Below, piece after piece: positions 47,772-59,322 of a stretch of DNA of 64,000 nt. The translations under genes were made by a program, and so were the position numbers. Within the stretch, counting starts at the first letter, position 1, and each line of letters opens with the position of its first letter. The notes below the pieces were generated by a model. That model was given only the letters and a program-made list of their open reading frames with translations. It made no database searches and was not told the DNA's origin. The DNA comes from Ptiloglossa arizonensis. Taxonomy: Eukaryota > Arthropoda > Insecta > Hymenoptera > Colletidae. Location of the stretch: positions 1,054,001 to 1,118,000 of the forward strand of contig NW_027478489.1 of the NCBI RefSeq assembly GCF_051014685.1, written 5' to 3'.

Positions 47772-50221
47772 AGAAATGCTTGAGAAACTCAAAATTTTCG
47801 CCGTTCTGATGCTCGAAACGAATAACTAGAACGGCCTAGGGGAAAAGTACGCATACCGTTTTAATCGGGCGAGTTTCTATTTTCAGATGCAACAGCAATT
47901 TTGCGGATTGATCAATCCGTTCGCGAGATATGGCAGTTTGGAGGTAAGAAACGCTTGAGAAACTCAAAATTTTCGCAGTTCTGATGCTCGAAACGAATGA
48001 CTAGGACGGCCTAGGGGAAAACTACACATACCGTTGTAATCGGGCGAGTTTCGACTTTCAGATGCAACAGAACTTTTGCGGATTGGTCAATCCTTTCGCG
48101 AGATGTGGCAGTTTGGAGGTAAGAAACGCTTGAGAAACTCAAAATTTTCGCAGTTCTGATGCTCAAAACGAGTAACTAGAACGGCCTAGGGAAAAAGTAC
48201 GCATATCGTTGTAATCGGGCGAGTTTCTACTTTCAGATGCAACAGAAATTTTGCGGATTGGTCAATCCGTTCGCGAGATATGGCAGTTTGGAGATCAGAA
48301 ATGCTTGAGAAACTCAAAATTTTCGCCGTTCTGATGCTCGAAACGAATAACTAGAACGGCCTAGGGGAAAGCTACACATACGGTTGTAATCGGGCGAGTT
48401 TCGACTTTCAGATGCAACAGAACATTTGCGGATTGGTCAATCCTTTCGCGAGATGTGGCAGTTTGGAGGTAAGAAACGCTTGAGAAACTCAAAATTTTCG
48501 CAGTTCTGATGCTCGAAACGAATAACTAGAACGGCCTAGGGGAAAACTACACCTACAGTTGCAATCGGGCGAGTTTCTACTTTCAGATGCAACAGAAATT
48601 TTGCGGATTGGTCAATCCGTTCGCGAGATATGGCAGTTTGGAGGTAAGAAACGCTTGAGAAACTCAAAACTTTCGCAGTTCTGATGCTCGACACGAATAA
48701 CTAGAACGGCCTAGGGGAAAAGTGCGCATACCGTTGTAATCGGGCGAGTTTCTGCTTTCAGATGCAATAGAAATTTTGCGGATTGGTCAATCCGTTCGCG
48801 AGATATGGCCGTTTGGATGTAAGAAACGCTTTAGAAACTCAAAATTTTCGCAGTTCTGATGCTCGAAACGAATAACTAGAACGGCCCAGGGGAAAAGTGC
48901 GCATACCGTTGTTATCGGGCGAGTTTCTACTTTCAGATGCAACAGAAATTTTGCGGATTGATCAATCCGTTCGCGAGATATGGCAGTTTGGAGGTAAGAA
49001 ACGCTTGAGAAACTCAAAATTTGCGCAGTTCTGATGCTCGAAACGAATAACTAGAACGGCCTAGGGGAAGAGTGCGCATACCGTTGTAATCGGGCGAGTT
49101 TCTACTTTCAGACGCAACAGAAATTTTGCGGATTGGTCAATCCGTTCGCGAGATATGACCGTTTGGATGTAAGAAACGCTTTAGAAACTCAAAATTTTCG
49201 CAGTTCTGATGCTCGAAACGAATAACTAGAACGGCCCAGGGGAAAAGTGCGCATACCATTGTAATCGGGCGAGTTTCTACTTTAAAATGCAACAGAAATT
49301 TTGCGGATTTGTCAACGCGTTCGCGAGATATGGCAGTTTGCAAGTAAGAGACGCTTGAGAAACTCAAAATTTTCGCAGTTCTGATGCTCGAAACGAATAA
49401 CTGGAACGGCCTAGGGGAAAACTACACATACCGTTGTAATCGGGCGATTTTCTACTTTCAGATACAACAGAAATTTTGGGGATTGGTCAATCCGTTTGCG
49501 AGATGTGGCAGTTTGGATGTAAGGAACGCTTGTGAAACTCAAAATTTTCGCAGTTCTGATGCTCGAAACGAGTAACTAGAACGGCCTAGGGGAAAAGTAC
49601 GCATACCGATGTAATCGGGCGAGTTTCTACTTTCAGATGCAATAGAAATTTTGTGGATTGGTCGATCCGTTCGCGAGATATGGCAGTTTGGAAGTAAGAA
49701 ACGCTTGAGAAACTCAAAATTTTCGCCGTTCTGATGCTCGAAACGAATAACTAGAACGGCCTAGGGGAAAAGTACGCATACCGTTGTAATCGGGCGAGTT
49801 TCTACTTTCAAATGCAACAGAAATTTTGCGGATTGATCAATCCGTTCGCGAGATATGGCAGTTTGGAGGTAACAAACGCTTGAGAAACTCAAAATTTGCG
49901 CAGTTCTGATGCTCGAAACGAATAAGTAGAACGGCATAGGGGAAGAGAGCGCATACCGTTGTAATCGGGCGAGTTTCTACTTTCAGACGCAACAGAAATT
50001 TTGCGGATTGGTCTATCCGTTCGCGAGATATGACCGTTTGGATGTAAGAAACGCTATAGAAACTCAAAATTTTCGCAGTTCTGATGCTCGAAACGAATAA
50101 CTAGAACGGCCCAGGGGAAAAGTGCTCATACCATTGTAATCGGGCGAGTTTCTACTTTAAAATGCAACAGAAATTTTGCGGATTTGTCAATCCGTTCGCG
50201 AGATATGGCAGTTTGGAGGTA
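47772..50221 (+). repeat. Mixed monomers between the 14-mer and tetramer HORs (monomers 274-287)
   Basis: Types O, K, M, N, P, Q and L occur in irregular order. Around 49137-49500 a stretch with GATATGACCG, CATACCATTG, TTTAAAATGC and TTTGCAAGTAAG resembles the 8-mer of domain C, but here followed by TCAACGCG like the founder monomer, without its deletion. I saw no regular HOR here. Confidence 0.65.
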
Positions 50222-51621
50222 AGAAACGCTTGAGAAACTCAAAATTTTCGCAGTTCTGATGCTCGAAACGAATGACTAGGGCGGCCTAGGGGAGAAGTAA
50301 GCATACCGTTGTAATCGGGCGAGTTTCTACTTTCAGATGCAACAGAAATTTTGCGGATTGATCAATCCGTTCGCGAGATATGGCAGTTTGGAGATAAGAA
50401 ACGCTTGAGAAACTCAAAATTTTCGCAGTTCTGATGCTCGAAACGAATAACTAGACCGACCTAGGGGAAAACTACACCTACCGTTGTAATCGGGCGAGTT
50501 TCTACCTTCAGATACAACAGAAATTTTGCGGATTGGTCAATCCGTTTGCGAAATGTGGCAGTTTTGAGGTAAGAAACGCTTGGGAAACTCAAAATTTTCG
50601 CAGTTCTGATGCTCGAAACGAATAACTAGAACGACCTAGGGGAAAACTACACCTACCGTTGTAATCGGGCGAGTTTCTACTTTCAGATGTAATAGAAATT
50701 TTGCGGATTGGTCAATCCGTTCGCGAGATATGGCAGTTTGGAGGTAAGAAACGCTTGAGAAACTCAAAATTTTCGCAGTTCTGATGCTCGAAACGAGTAA
50801 CTAGAACGGCCTAGGGGAAAAGTGCGCATACCGTTGTAATCGGGCGAGTTTCTGCTTTCAGATGCAACAGAAATTTTGCGGATTGGTCAATCCGTTCGCG
50901 AGATATGGCCGTTTGGATGTAAGAAACGCTTTAGAAACTCAAAATTTTCGCAGTTCTGATGCTCGAAACGAATAACTAGACCGGCCTAGGGGAGAAGTAA
51001 GCATACCGTTGTAATCGGGCGAGTTTCTACTTTCAGATGCAACAGAAATTTTGCGGATTGATCAATCCGTTCGCGAGATATGGCAGTTTGGAGATAAGAA
51101 ACGCTGGAGAAACTCAAAATTTTCGCAGTTCTGATGCTCGAAACGAATAACTAGACCGACCTAGGGGGAAACTACACCTACCGTTGTAATCGGGCGAGTT
51201 TCTACCTTCAGATACAACAGAAATTTTGCGGATTGGTCAATCCGTTTGCGAGATGTGGCAGTTTTGAGGTAAGAAACGCTTGGGAAACTCAAAATTTTCG
51301 CAGTTCTGATGCTCGAAACGAATAACTAGAACGACCTAGGGGAAAACTACACCTACCGTTGTAATCGGGCGAGTTTCTACTTTCAGATGTAATAGAAATT
51401 TTGCGGATTGGTCAATCCGTTCGCGAGATATGGCAGTTTGGAGGTAAGAAACGCTTGAGAAACTCAAAACTTTCGCAGTTCTGATACTCGACACGAATAA
51501 CTAGAACGGCCTAGGGGAAAAGTGCGCATACCGTTGTAATCGGGCGAGTTTCTGCTTTCAGATGCAACAGAAATTTTGCGGATTGGACAATCCGTTCGCG
51601 AGATATGGCAGTTTGGAGGTA
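50222..51621 (+). repeat. Tetramer HOR, 700 bp, copies 1 and 2 (monomers 288-295)
   Basis: Each tetramer has unit 1 with GGAGAAGTAAGCATACC, unit 2 with GACCGACC, CTACCTTCAGATAC and TTTTGAGGTAAG, unit 3 with CGCTTGGG, ACGACC and GATGTAATAG, and unit 4 with TTTCTGCTTTC. Marker GGAGAAGTAA is at 50291 and 50991, an offset of 700 bp. Confidence 0.82.
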
Positions 51622-52146
51622 AGAAACGCTTGAGAAACTCAAAATTTTCGCAGTTCTGATGCTCGAAACGAATGACTAGGACGGCCTAGGGGAAAACTAC
51701 ACATACCGTTGTAATCGGGCGAGTTTCGACTTTCAGATGCAACAGAACTTTTGCGGATTGGTCAATCCTTTCGCGAGATGTGGCAGTTTGGAGGTAAGAA
51801 ACGCTTGAGAAACTCAAAATTTGCGCAGTTCTGATGCTCGAAACGAATAACTAGAACGGGCTAGGGGAAGAGTGCGCATACCGTTGTAATCGGGCGAGTT
51901 TCTACTTTCAGACGCAACAGAAATTTTGCGGATTGGTCAATCCGATCGCGAGATATGGCAGTTTGGAGGTAAGAAACGCTTGAGAAACTCAAAATTTTCG
52001 CAGTTCTGATGCTCGAAACGAGTAACTAGAACGGCCTAGGGGAAAAGTACGCATACCGATGTAATCGGGCGAGTTTCTACTTTCAGATGCAACAGAAATT
52101 TTGCGGATTGGTCGATCCGTTCGCGAGATATGGCAGTTTGGAAGTA
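51622..52146 (+). repeat. Three foreign monomers interrupting the tetramer HOR (monomers 296-298)
   Basis: These are an M-like unit with ATGACTAGGACGG and CCTTTCGCG, an L unit with CGGGCTAGG and CCGATCGCG, and a T-like unit with CATACCGATG and GGTCGATCC. All are familiar from domains B-D. They separate tetramer copies 2 and 3 and are three exact monomers long (525 bp). Confidence 0.75.
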
Positions 52147-53546
52147 AGAAACGCTTGAGAAACTCAAAATTTTCGCAGTTCTGATGCTCGAAACGAATGA
52201 CGAGACCGGCCTAGGGGAGAAGTAAGCATACCGTTGTAATCGGGCGAGTTTCTACTTTCAGATGCAACAGAAATTTTGCGGATTGATCAATCCGTTCGCG
52301 AGATATGGCAGTTTGGAGATAAGAAACGCTTGAGAAACTCAAAATTTTCGCAGTTCTGATGCTCGAAACGAATAACTAGACCGACCTAGGGGAAAACTAC
52401 ACCTACCGTTGTAATCGGGCGAGTTTCTACCTTCAGATACAACAGAAATTTTGCGGATTGGTCAATCCGTTTGCGAGATGTGGCAGTTTTGAGGTAAGAA
52501 ACGCTTGGGAAACTCAAAATTTTCGCAGTTCTGATGCTCGAAACGAATAACTAGAACGACCTAGGGGAAAACTACACCCACCGTTGTAATCGGGCGAGTT
52601 TCTACTTTCAGATGTAATAGAAATTTTGCGGATTGGTCAATCCGTTCGCGAGATATGGCAGTTTGGAGGTAAGAAACGCTTGAGAAACTCAAAACTTTCG
52701 CAGTTCTGATACTCGACACGAATAACTAGAACGGCCTAGGGGAAAAGTGCGCATACCGTTGTAATCGGGCGAGTTTCTGCTTTCAGATGCAGCAGAAATT
52801 TTGCGGATTGGTCAATCCGTTCGCGAGATATGGCCGTTTGGATGTAAGAAACGCTTTAGAAACTCAAAATTTTCGCAGTTCTGATGCTCGAAACGAATAA
52901 CTAGACCGGCCTAGGGGAGAAGTAAGCATACCGTTGTAATCGGGCGAGTTTCTACTTTCAGATGCAACAGAAATTTTGCGGATTGATCAATCCGTTCGCG
53001 AGATATGGCAGTTTGGAGATAAGAAACGCTTGAGAAACTCAAAATTTTCGCAGTTCTGATGCTCGAAACGAATAACTAGACCGACCTAGGGGAAAACTAC
53101 ACCTACCGTTGTAATCGGGCGAGTTTCTACCTTCAGATACAACAGAAATTTTGCGGATTGGTCAATCCGTTTGCGAGATGTGGCAGTTTTGAGGTAAGAA
53201 ACGCTTGGGAAACTCAAAATTTTCGCAGTTCTGATGCTCGAAACGAATAACTAGAACGACCTAGGGGAAAACTACACCTACCGTTGTAATCGGGCGAGTT
53301 TCTACTTTCAGATGTAATAGAAATTTTGCGGATTGGTCAATCCGTTCGCGAGATATGGCAGTTTGGAGGTAAGAAACGCTTGAGAAACTCAAAACTTTCG
53401 CAGTTCTGATACTCGACACGAATAACTAGAACGGCCTAGGGGAAAAGTGCGCATACCGTTGTAATCGGGCGAGTTTCTGCTTTCAGATGCAACAGAAATT
53501 TTGCGGATTGGTCAATCCGTTCGCGAGATATGGCCGTTTGGATGTA
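52147..53546 (+). repeat. Tetramer HOR, 700 bp, copies 3 and 4 (monomers 299-306)
   Basis: The same four-unit order as at 50222-51621 resumes, with GGAGAAGTAA at 52216 and 52916. Copies 2-4 share GATACTCGACACG in unit 4, which copy 1 lacks. Small differences, such as CACCCACCG at 52570 and GCAGCAG at 52790, are private to copy 3. Confidence 0.82.
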
Positions 53547-53721
53547 AGAAACGCTTTAGAAACTCAAAATTTTCGCAGTTCTGATGCTCGAAACGAATAA
53601 CTAGAACGGCCCAGGGGAAAAGTGCGCATATCGTTGTAATCGGGCGAGTTTCTCCTTTCAGATGCAACAGAAATTTTGCGGATTGGTCAATCCGTTCGCG
53701 AGATATGGCAGTTTGGAGATA

Positions 53722-55646
53722 AGAAATGCTTGAGAAACTCAAAATTTTCGCCGTTCTGATGCTCGAAACGAATAACTAGAACGGCCTAGGGGAAAAGTAC
53801 GCATACCGTTGTAATCGGGCGAGTTTCTACTTTCAAATGCAACAGAAATTTTGCGGATTGATCAATCCGTTCGCGAGATATGGCAGTTTGGAGGTAAGAA
53901 ACGCTTGAGAAACTCAAAATTTGCGCAGTTCTGATGCTCGAAACGAATAACTAGAACGGCCTAGGGGAAGAGTGCGCATACCGTTGTAATCGGGCGAGTT
54001 TCTACTTTCAGACGCAACAGAAATTTTGCGGATTGGTCAATCCGTTCGCGAGATATGACCGTTTGGATGTAAGAAACGCTTTAGAAACTCAAAATTTTCG
54101 CAGTTCTGATGCTCGAAACGAATAACTAGAACGGCCCAGGGGAAAAGTGCGCATACCATTGTAATCGGGCGAGTTTCTATTTTAAAATGCAACAGAAATT
54201 TTGCGGATTTGTCAATCCGTTCGCGAGATATGGCAGTTTGGAGGTAAGAAACGCTTGAGAAACTCAAAATTTTCGCAGTTCTGATACTCGACACGAATAA
54301 CTAGAACGGCCTAGGGGAAAAGTGCGCATACCGTTGTAATCGGGCGAGTTTCTGCTTTCAGATGCAACAGAAATTTTGCGGATTTGTCAATCCGTTCGCG
54401 AGATATGGCAGTTTGGAGATAAGAAATGCTTGAGAAACTCAAAATTTTCGCAGTTCTGATGCTCGAAACGAATGACTAGACCGGCCTAGGGGAGAAGTAC
54501 GCATACCGTTGTAATCGGGCGAGTTTCTACATTCAGATGCAACAGAAATTTTGCGGATTGATCAATCCGTTCGCGAGGTATGGCAGTTTGGAGATAAGAA
54601 ACGCTTGAGAAACTCAAAATTTTCGCAGTTCTGATGCTCGAAACGAATAACTAGAACGGCCTAGGGGAAAAGTGCGCATACCGTTGTAATCGGGCGAGTT
54701 TCTACTTTCAGAAGCAACAGAAATTTTGCGGATTGATCAATCCGTTCACGAGATATGGCCGTTTGGATGTAAGAAACGCTTTAGATACTCAAAATTTTCG
54801 CAGTTCTGATGCTCGAAACGAATAACTAGAAAGGCCCAGAGGAAAAGTGCGCATACCATTGTAATCGGGCGAGTTTCTACTTCAAATGCAACAGAAATTT
54901 TGCGGATTGGTCAACGCGTTCGCGAGATATGGCAGTTTGCAGGTAAGATACGCTTGAGAAACTCAAAATTTTCGCAGTTCTGATGCTCGAAACGAATAAC
55001 TGGAACGGCCTAGGGGAAAACTACACATACCGTTGTAATCGGGCAGGTTTCTACTTTCAGATACAACAGAAATTTTGGGGATTGCTCAATCCGTTTGCGA
55101 GATGTGGCAGTTTGGATGTAAGAAACGCTTGAGAAACTCAAAATTTTCGCAGTTCTGATGCTCGAAACGAGTAACTAGGACGGCCTAGGGGAAAAGTGCG
55201 CATACCGTTGTAATCGGGCGAGTTTCTACTTTCAGAAGCAACAGAAATTTTGCGGATTGATCAATCCGTTCCGCGAGATATGGCAGTTTGGAGATAAGAA
55301 ACGCTTGAGAAACTCAAAATTTTCGCAGTTCTGATGCTCGAAACGAATGACTAGAACGGCCTAGGGGAGAAGTACGCATACCGTTGTAATCGGGCGAGTT
55401 CCTACTTTCAGATGCAGCAGAAATTTTGCGGATTGGTCAATCCGTTCGCGAGATATGGCAGTTTGGAGATAAGAAACGCTTGAGAAACTCAAAATTTTCG
55501 CAGTTCTGGTGCTCGAAACGAATGACTAGAACGGCCTAGGGGAGAAGTACGCATACCGTTGTAATCGGGCGAGTTTCTACTTTCAGATGCAACAGAAATT
55601 TTGCGGATTGGTCGATCCGTTCGCGATATATGGCAGTTTGGAAGTA
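53722..55646 (+). repeat. 11-mer HOR copy 1, 1925 bp (monomers 308-318)
   Basis: Eleven monomers include a 174-bp founder-type unit (54772) and a 176-bp unit with CCGTTCCGCGAG (55121), so the total is exactly 1925 bp. Private markers are TTTCTATTTTAAAATGC, CTACATTCAG, CGTTCACGAG, TTTAGATACTC, GGCAGGTTTC, ATTGCTCAATCC and GAGTTCCTAC. All recur at +1925 bp. Confidence 0.9.
55121..55296 (+). repeat. 176-bp monomer with CCGTTCCGCGAG (monomer 316)
   Basis: An extra C occurs at about 55271. The same insertion is in monomer 327 (57046-57221) and in monomer 330 (57572-57747), just after the second 11-mer copy. It breaks the TCGCGA palindrome of the monomer. Confidence 0.9.
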
Positions 55647-57571
55647 AGAAACGCTTGAGAAACTCAAAATTTTCGCCGTTCTGATGCTCGAAACGAATAA
55701 CTAGAACGGCCTAGGGGAAAAGTACGCATACCGTTGTAATCGGGCGAGTTTCTACTTTCAAATGCAACAGAAATTTTGCGGATTGATCAATCCGTTCGCG
55801 AGATATGGCAGTTTGGAGGTAAGAAACGCTTGAGAAACTCAAAATTTGCGCAGTTCTGATGCTCGAAACGAATAACTAGAACGGCCTAGGGGAAGAGTGC
55901 GCATACCGTTGTAATCGGGCGAGTTTCTACTTTCAGACGCAACAGAAATTTTGCGGATTGGTCAATCCGTTCGCGAGATATGACCGTTTGGATGTAAGAA
56001 ACGCTTTAGAAACTCAAAATTTTCGCAGTTCTGATGCTCGAAACGAATAACTAGAACGGCCCAGGGGAAAAGTGCGCATACCATTGTAATCGGGCGAGTT
56101 TCTATTTTAAAATGCAACAGAAATTTTGCGGATTTGTCAATCCGTTCGCGAGATATGGCAGTTTGGAGGTAAGAAACGCTTGAGAAACTCAAAATTTTCG
56201 CAGTTCTGATACTCGACACGAATAACTAGAACGGCCTAGGGGAAAAGTGCGCATACCGTTGTAATCGGGCGAGTTTCTGCTTTCAGATGCAACAGAAATT
56301 TTGCGGATTTGTCAATCCGTTCGCGAGATATGGCAGTTTGGAGATAAGAAATGCTTGAGAAACTCAAAATTTTCGCAGTTCTGATGCTCGAAACGAATGA
56401 CTAGACCGGCCTAGGGGAGAAGTACGCATACCGTTGTAATCGGGCGAGTTTCTACATTCAGATGCAACAGAAATTTTGCGGATTGATCAATCCGTTCGCG
56501 AGGTATGGCAGTTTGGAGATAAGAAACGCTTGAGAAACTCAAAATTTTCGCAGTTCTGATGCTCGAAACGAATAACTAGAACGGCCTAGGGGAAAAGTGC
56601 GCATACCGTTGTAATCGGGCGAGTTTCTACTTTCAGAAGCAACAGAAATTTTGCGGATTGATCAATCCGTTCACGAGATATGGCCGTTTGGATGTAAGAA
56701 ACGCTTTAGATACTCAAAATTTTCGCAGTTCTGATGCTCGAAACGAATAACTAGAAAGGCCCAGAGGAAAAGTGCGCATACCATTGTAATCGGGCGAGTT
56801 TCTACTTCAAATGCAACAGAAATTTTGCGGATTGGTCAACGCGTTCGCGAGATATGGCAGTTTGCAGGTAAGATACGCTTGAGAAACTCAAAATTTTCGC
56901 AGTTCTGATGCTCGAAACGAATAACTGGAACGGCCTAGGGGAAAACTACACATACCGTTGTAATCGGGCAGGTTTCTACTTTCAGATACAACAGAAATTT
57001 TGGGGATTGCTCAATCCGTTTGCGAGATGTGGCAGTTTGGATGTAAGAAACGCTTGAGAAACTCAAAATTTTCGCAGTTCTGATGCTCGAAACGAGTAAC
57101 TAGGACGGCCTAGGGGAAAAGTGCGCATACCGTTGTAATCGGGCGAGTTTCTACTTTCAGAAGCAACAGAAATTTTGCGGATTGATCAATCCGTTCCGCG
57201 AGATATGGCAGTTTGGAGATAAGAAACGCTTGAGAAACTCAAAATTTTCGCAGTTCTGATGCTCGAAACGAATGACTAGAACGGCCTAGGGGAGAAGTAC
57301 GCATACCGTTGTAATCGGGCGAGTTCCTACTTTCAGATGCAGCAGAAATTTTGCGGATTGGTCAATCCGTTCGCGAGATATGGCAGTTTGGAGATAAGAA
57401 ACGCTTGAGAAACTCAAAATTTTCGCAGTTCTGGTGCTCGAAACGAATGACTAGAACGGCCTAGGGGAGAAGTACGCATACCGTTGTAATCGGGCGAGTT
57501 TCTACTTTCAGATGCAACAGAAATTTTGCGGATTGGTCGATCCGTTCGCGATATATGGCAGTTTGGAAGTA
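55647..57571 (+). repeat. 11-mer HOR copy 2, 1925 bp (monomers 319-329)
   Basis: It repeats 53722-55646. The only difference I found by eye is in the first unit, AGAAATGCTTG in copy 1 against AGAAACGCTTG here. Both the 1-bp deletion and the 1-bp insertion are present in both copies. The array leaves this HOR at 57572. Confidence 0.9.
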
Positions 57572-57747
57572 AGAAACGCTTGAGAAACTCAAAATTTTCG
57601 CAGTTCTGATGCTCGAAACGAATGACTAGAACGGCCTAGGGGAGAAGTACGCATACCGTTGTAATCGGGCGAGTTTCTACTTTCAGATGCAACAGAAATT
57701 TTGCGGATTGATCAATCCGTTCCGCGAGATATGGCAGTTTGGTGATA

Positions 57748-59322
57748 AGAAACGCTTGAGAAACTCAAAATTTTCGCAGTTCTGATGCTCGAAACGAGTA
57801 ACTAGAACGGCCTAGGGGAAAAGTTCGCATACCGATGTAATCGGGCGAGTTTCTGCTTTCAGATACAACAGAAATTTTGCGGATTGGTCATTCCGTTTGC
57901 GAGATGTGGCAGTTTGGTTGTAAGAAACGCTTGAGAAACTCAAAATTTTCGCAGTTCTGATGCTCGAAACGAATAACTAGAACGGCCTACGGGAAAAGTG
58001 CGCATACCGTTGTAATCGGGAGAGTTTCTACTATCAGATACAACAGAAATTTTGCGGATTGGTCAATCCGTTTGCGAGATGTGGCATTTTGGAGGTAAGA
58101 AACGCTTGAGAAACTGAAAATTTTCGCAGTTCTGATGCTCGAAACGAATAACTAGAACGGCCTAGGGGCAAAGTACCCATACCGATGCAATCGGGCGAGT
58201 TTCTACTTTCAGATGCAACAGAAATTTTGCGGATTTGTCGATCCGTTCGCGAGATATGGCAGTTTGGATGTAAGAAACGCTTGAGAAACACAAAATGTTC
58301 GCAGTTCTGATGCTCGAAACGAATGACTAGAACGGCCTAGGGGAGAAGTACGCATACCGTTGTAATCGGGCGAGTTTCTACTTTCAGATGCAACAGAAAT
58401 TTTGCGGATTGATCAATCCGTTCGCTAGATATGGCTGTTTGGAGATAAGAAACGCTTGAGAAACTCAAAATTTTCGCAGTTCTGATGCTCGAAACGAATG
58501 ACTAGAACGTCCTAGTGGAGAAGTACGCATACCGTTGTAATCGGGCAAGCTTCTACTTTCAGATGCAACAGAAATTATGCGGATTGGTCAATCCATTCGC
58601 GAGATATGGCCGTTTGGATGTAAGAAACACTTGAGAAACTCAAAATTTTCGCAGTTCTGATGCTAGAAACGAATAACTGGGACGGCCTAGGGGAAAACTA
58701 CACATACCGTTGTAATCGGGCGAGTTTCTACCTTCAGATACAACAGAAATTTTGCGGATTGGTCAATCGGTTGGCGAGATATGGCAGTTTGGAGGTAAGA
58801 AACGCTTGAGAAACTCAAAATTTTCGCAGTTCTGATGCTCGAAACGAATAACTAGAACGGCCTAGGGGAAAAGTGCGCATACCGTTGTAATCGGGCGAGT
58901 TTCTACTTTCAGTTGCAACAGAAATTTTGCGGAATGGTCAATCCGTTCGCGAGATATGGCAGTTTGGAAGTAAGAAACGCTTGAGAAACTCAAAATTTTC
59001 GCAGTTCTGATGCTCGAAACGAATGACTAGAACGGCTTAGGGGAGAAGTACACATACCGTTGTAATCGGGCGTGTTTCTACCTTCAGATACAACAGAAAT
59101 TTTGCGGATTGGTCAATCCGTTTGCGAGATGTGGCAGTTTTGAGGTAAGAAACGCTTGGGAAACTCAAAATTTTCGCAGTTCTGATGCTCGAAACGAATA
59201 ACTAGAACGACCTAGGGGAAAACTACACCTACCGTTGTAATCGGGCGAGTTTCTACTTTCAGATGTAATAGAAATTTTGCGGATTGGTCAATCCGTTCGC
59301 GAGATATGGCCGTTTGGATGTA
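57748..59322 (+). repeat. Diverged monomers without HOR order (monomers 331-339)
   Basis: Private substitutions are frequent: CTACTATCAG, AACTGAAAATT, TACCCATACC, TTCGCTAGATATGGCTG, GGGCAAGCTTC, AATTATGCGG, CCATTCGCG, GAAACACTTG, GCTAGAAACG and TCAATCGGTTGGCG. Each appears once or nearly so. The last two monomers carry a piece of the tetramer family (59090-59290). Confidence 0.7.
59090..59290 (+). repeat. Displaced fragment of the tetramer HOR family
   Basis: Successive variants CTACCTTCAGATAC, CGTTTGCGAGATGTGG, TTTTGAGGTAAG, CGCTTGGG, ACGACC and GATGTAATAG match, in the same order, units 2-3 of the tetramer at 50222-53546, more than 5 kb away. Left and right flanks belong to other types, so monomers 338 and 339 are hybrids. 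Confidence 0.72.
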
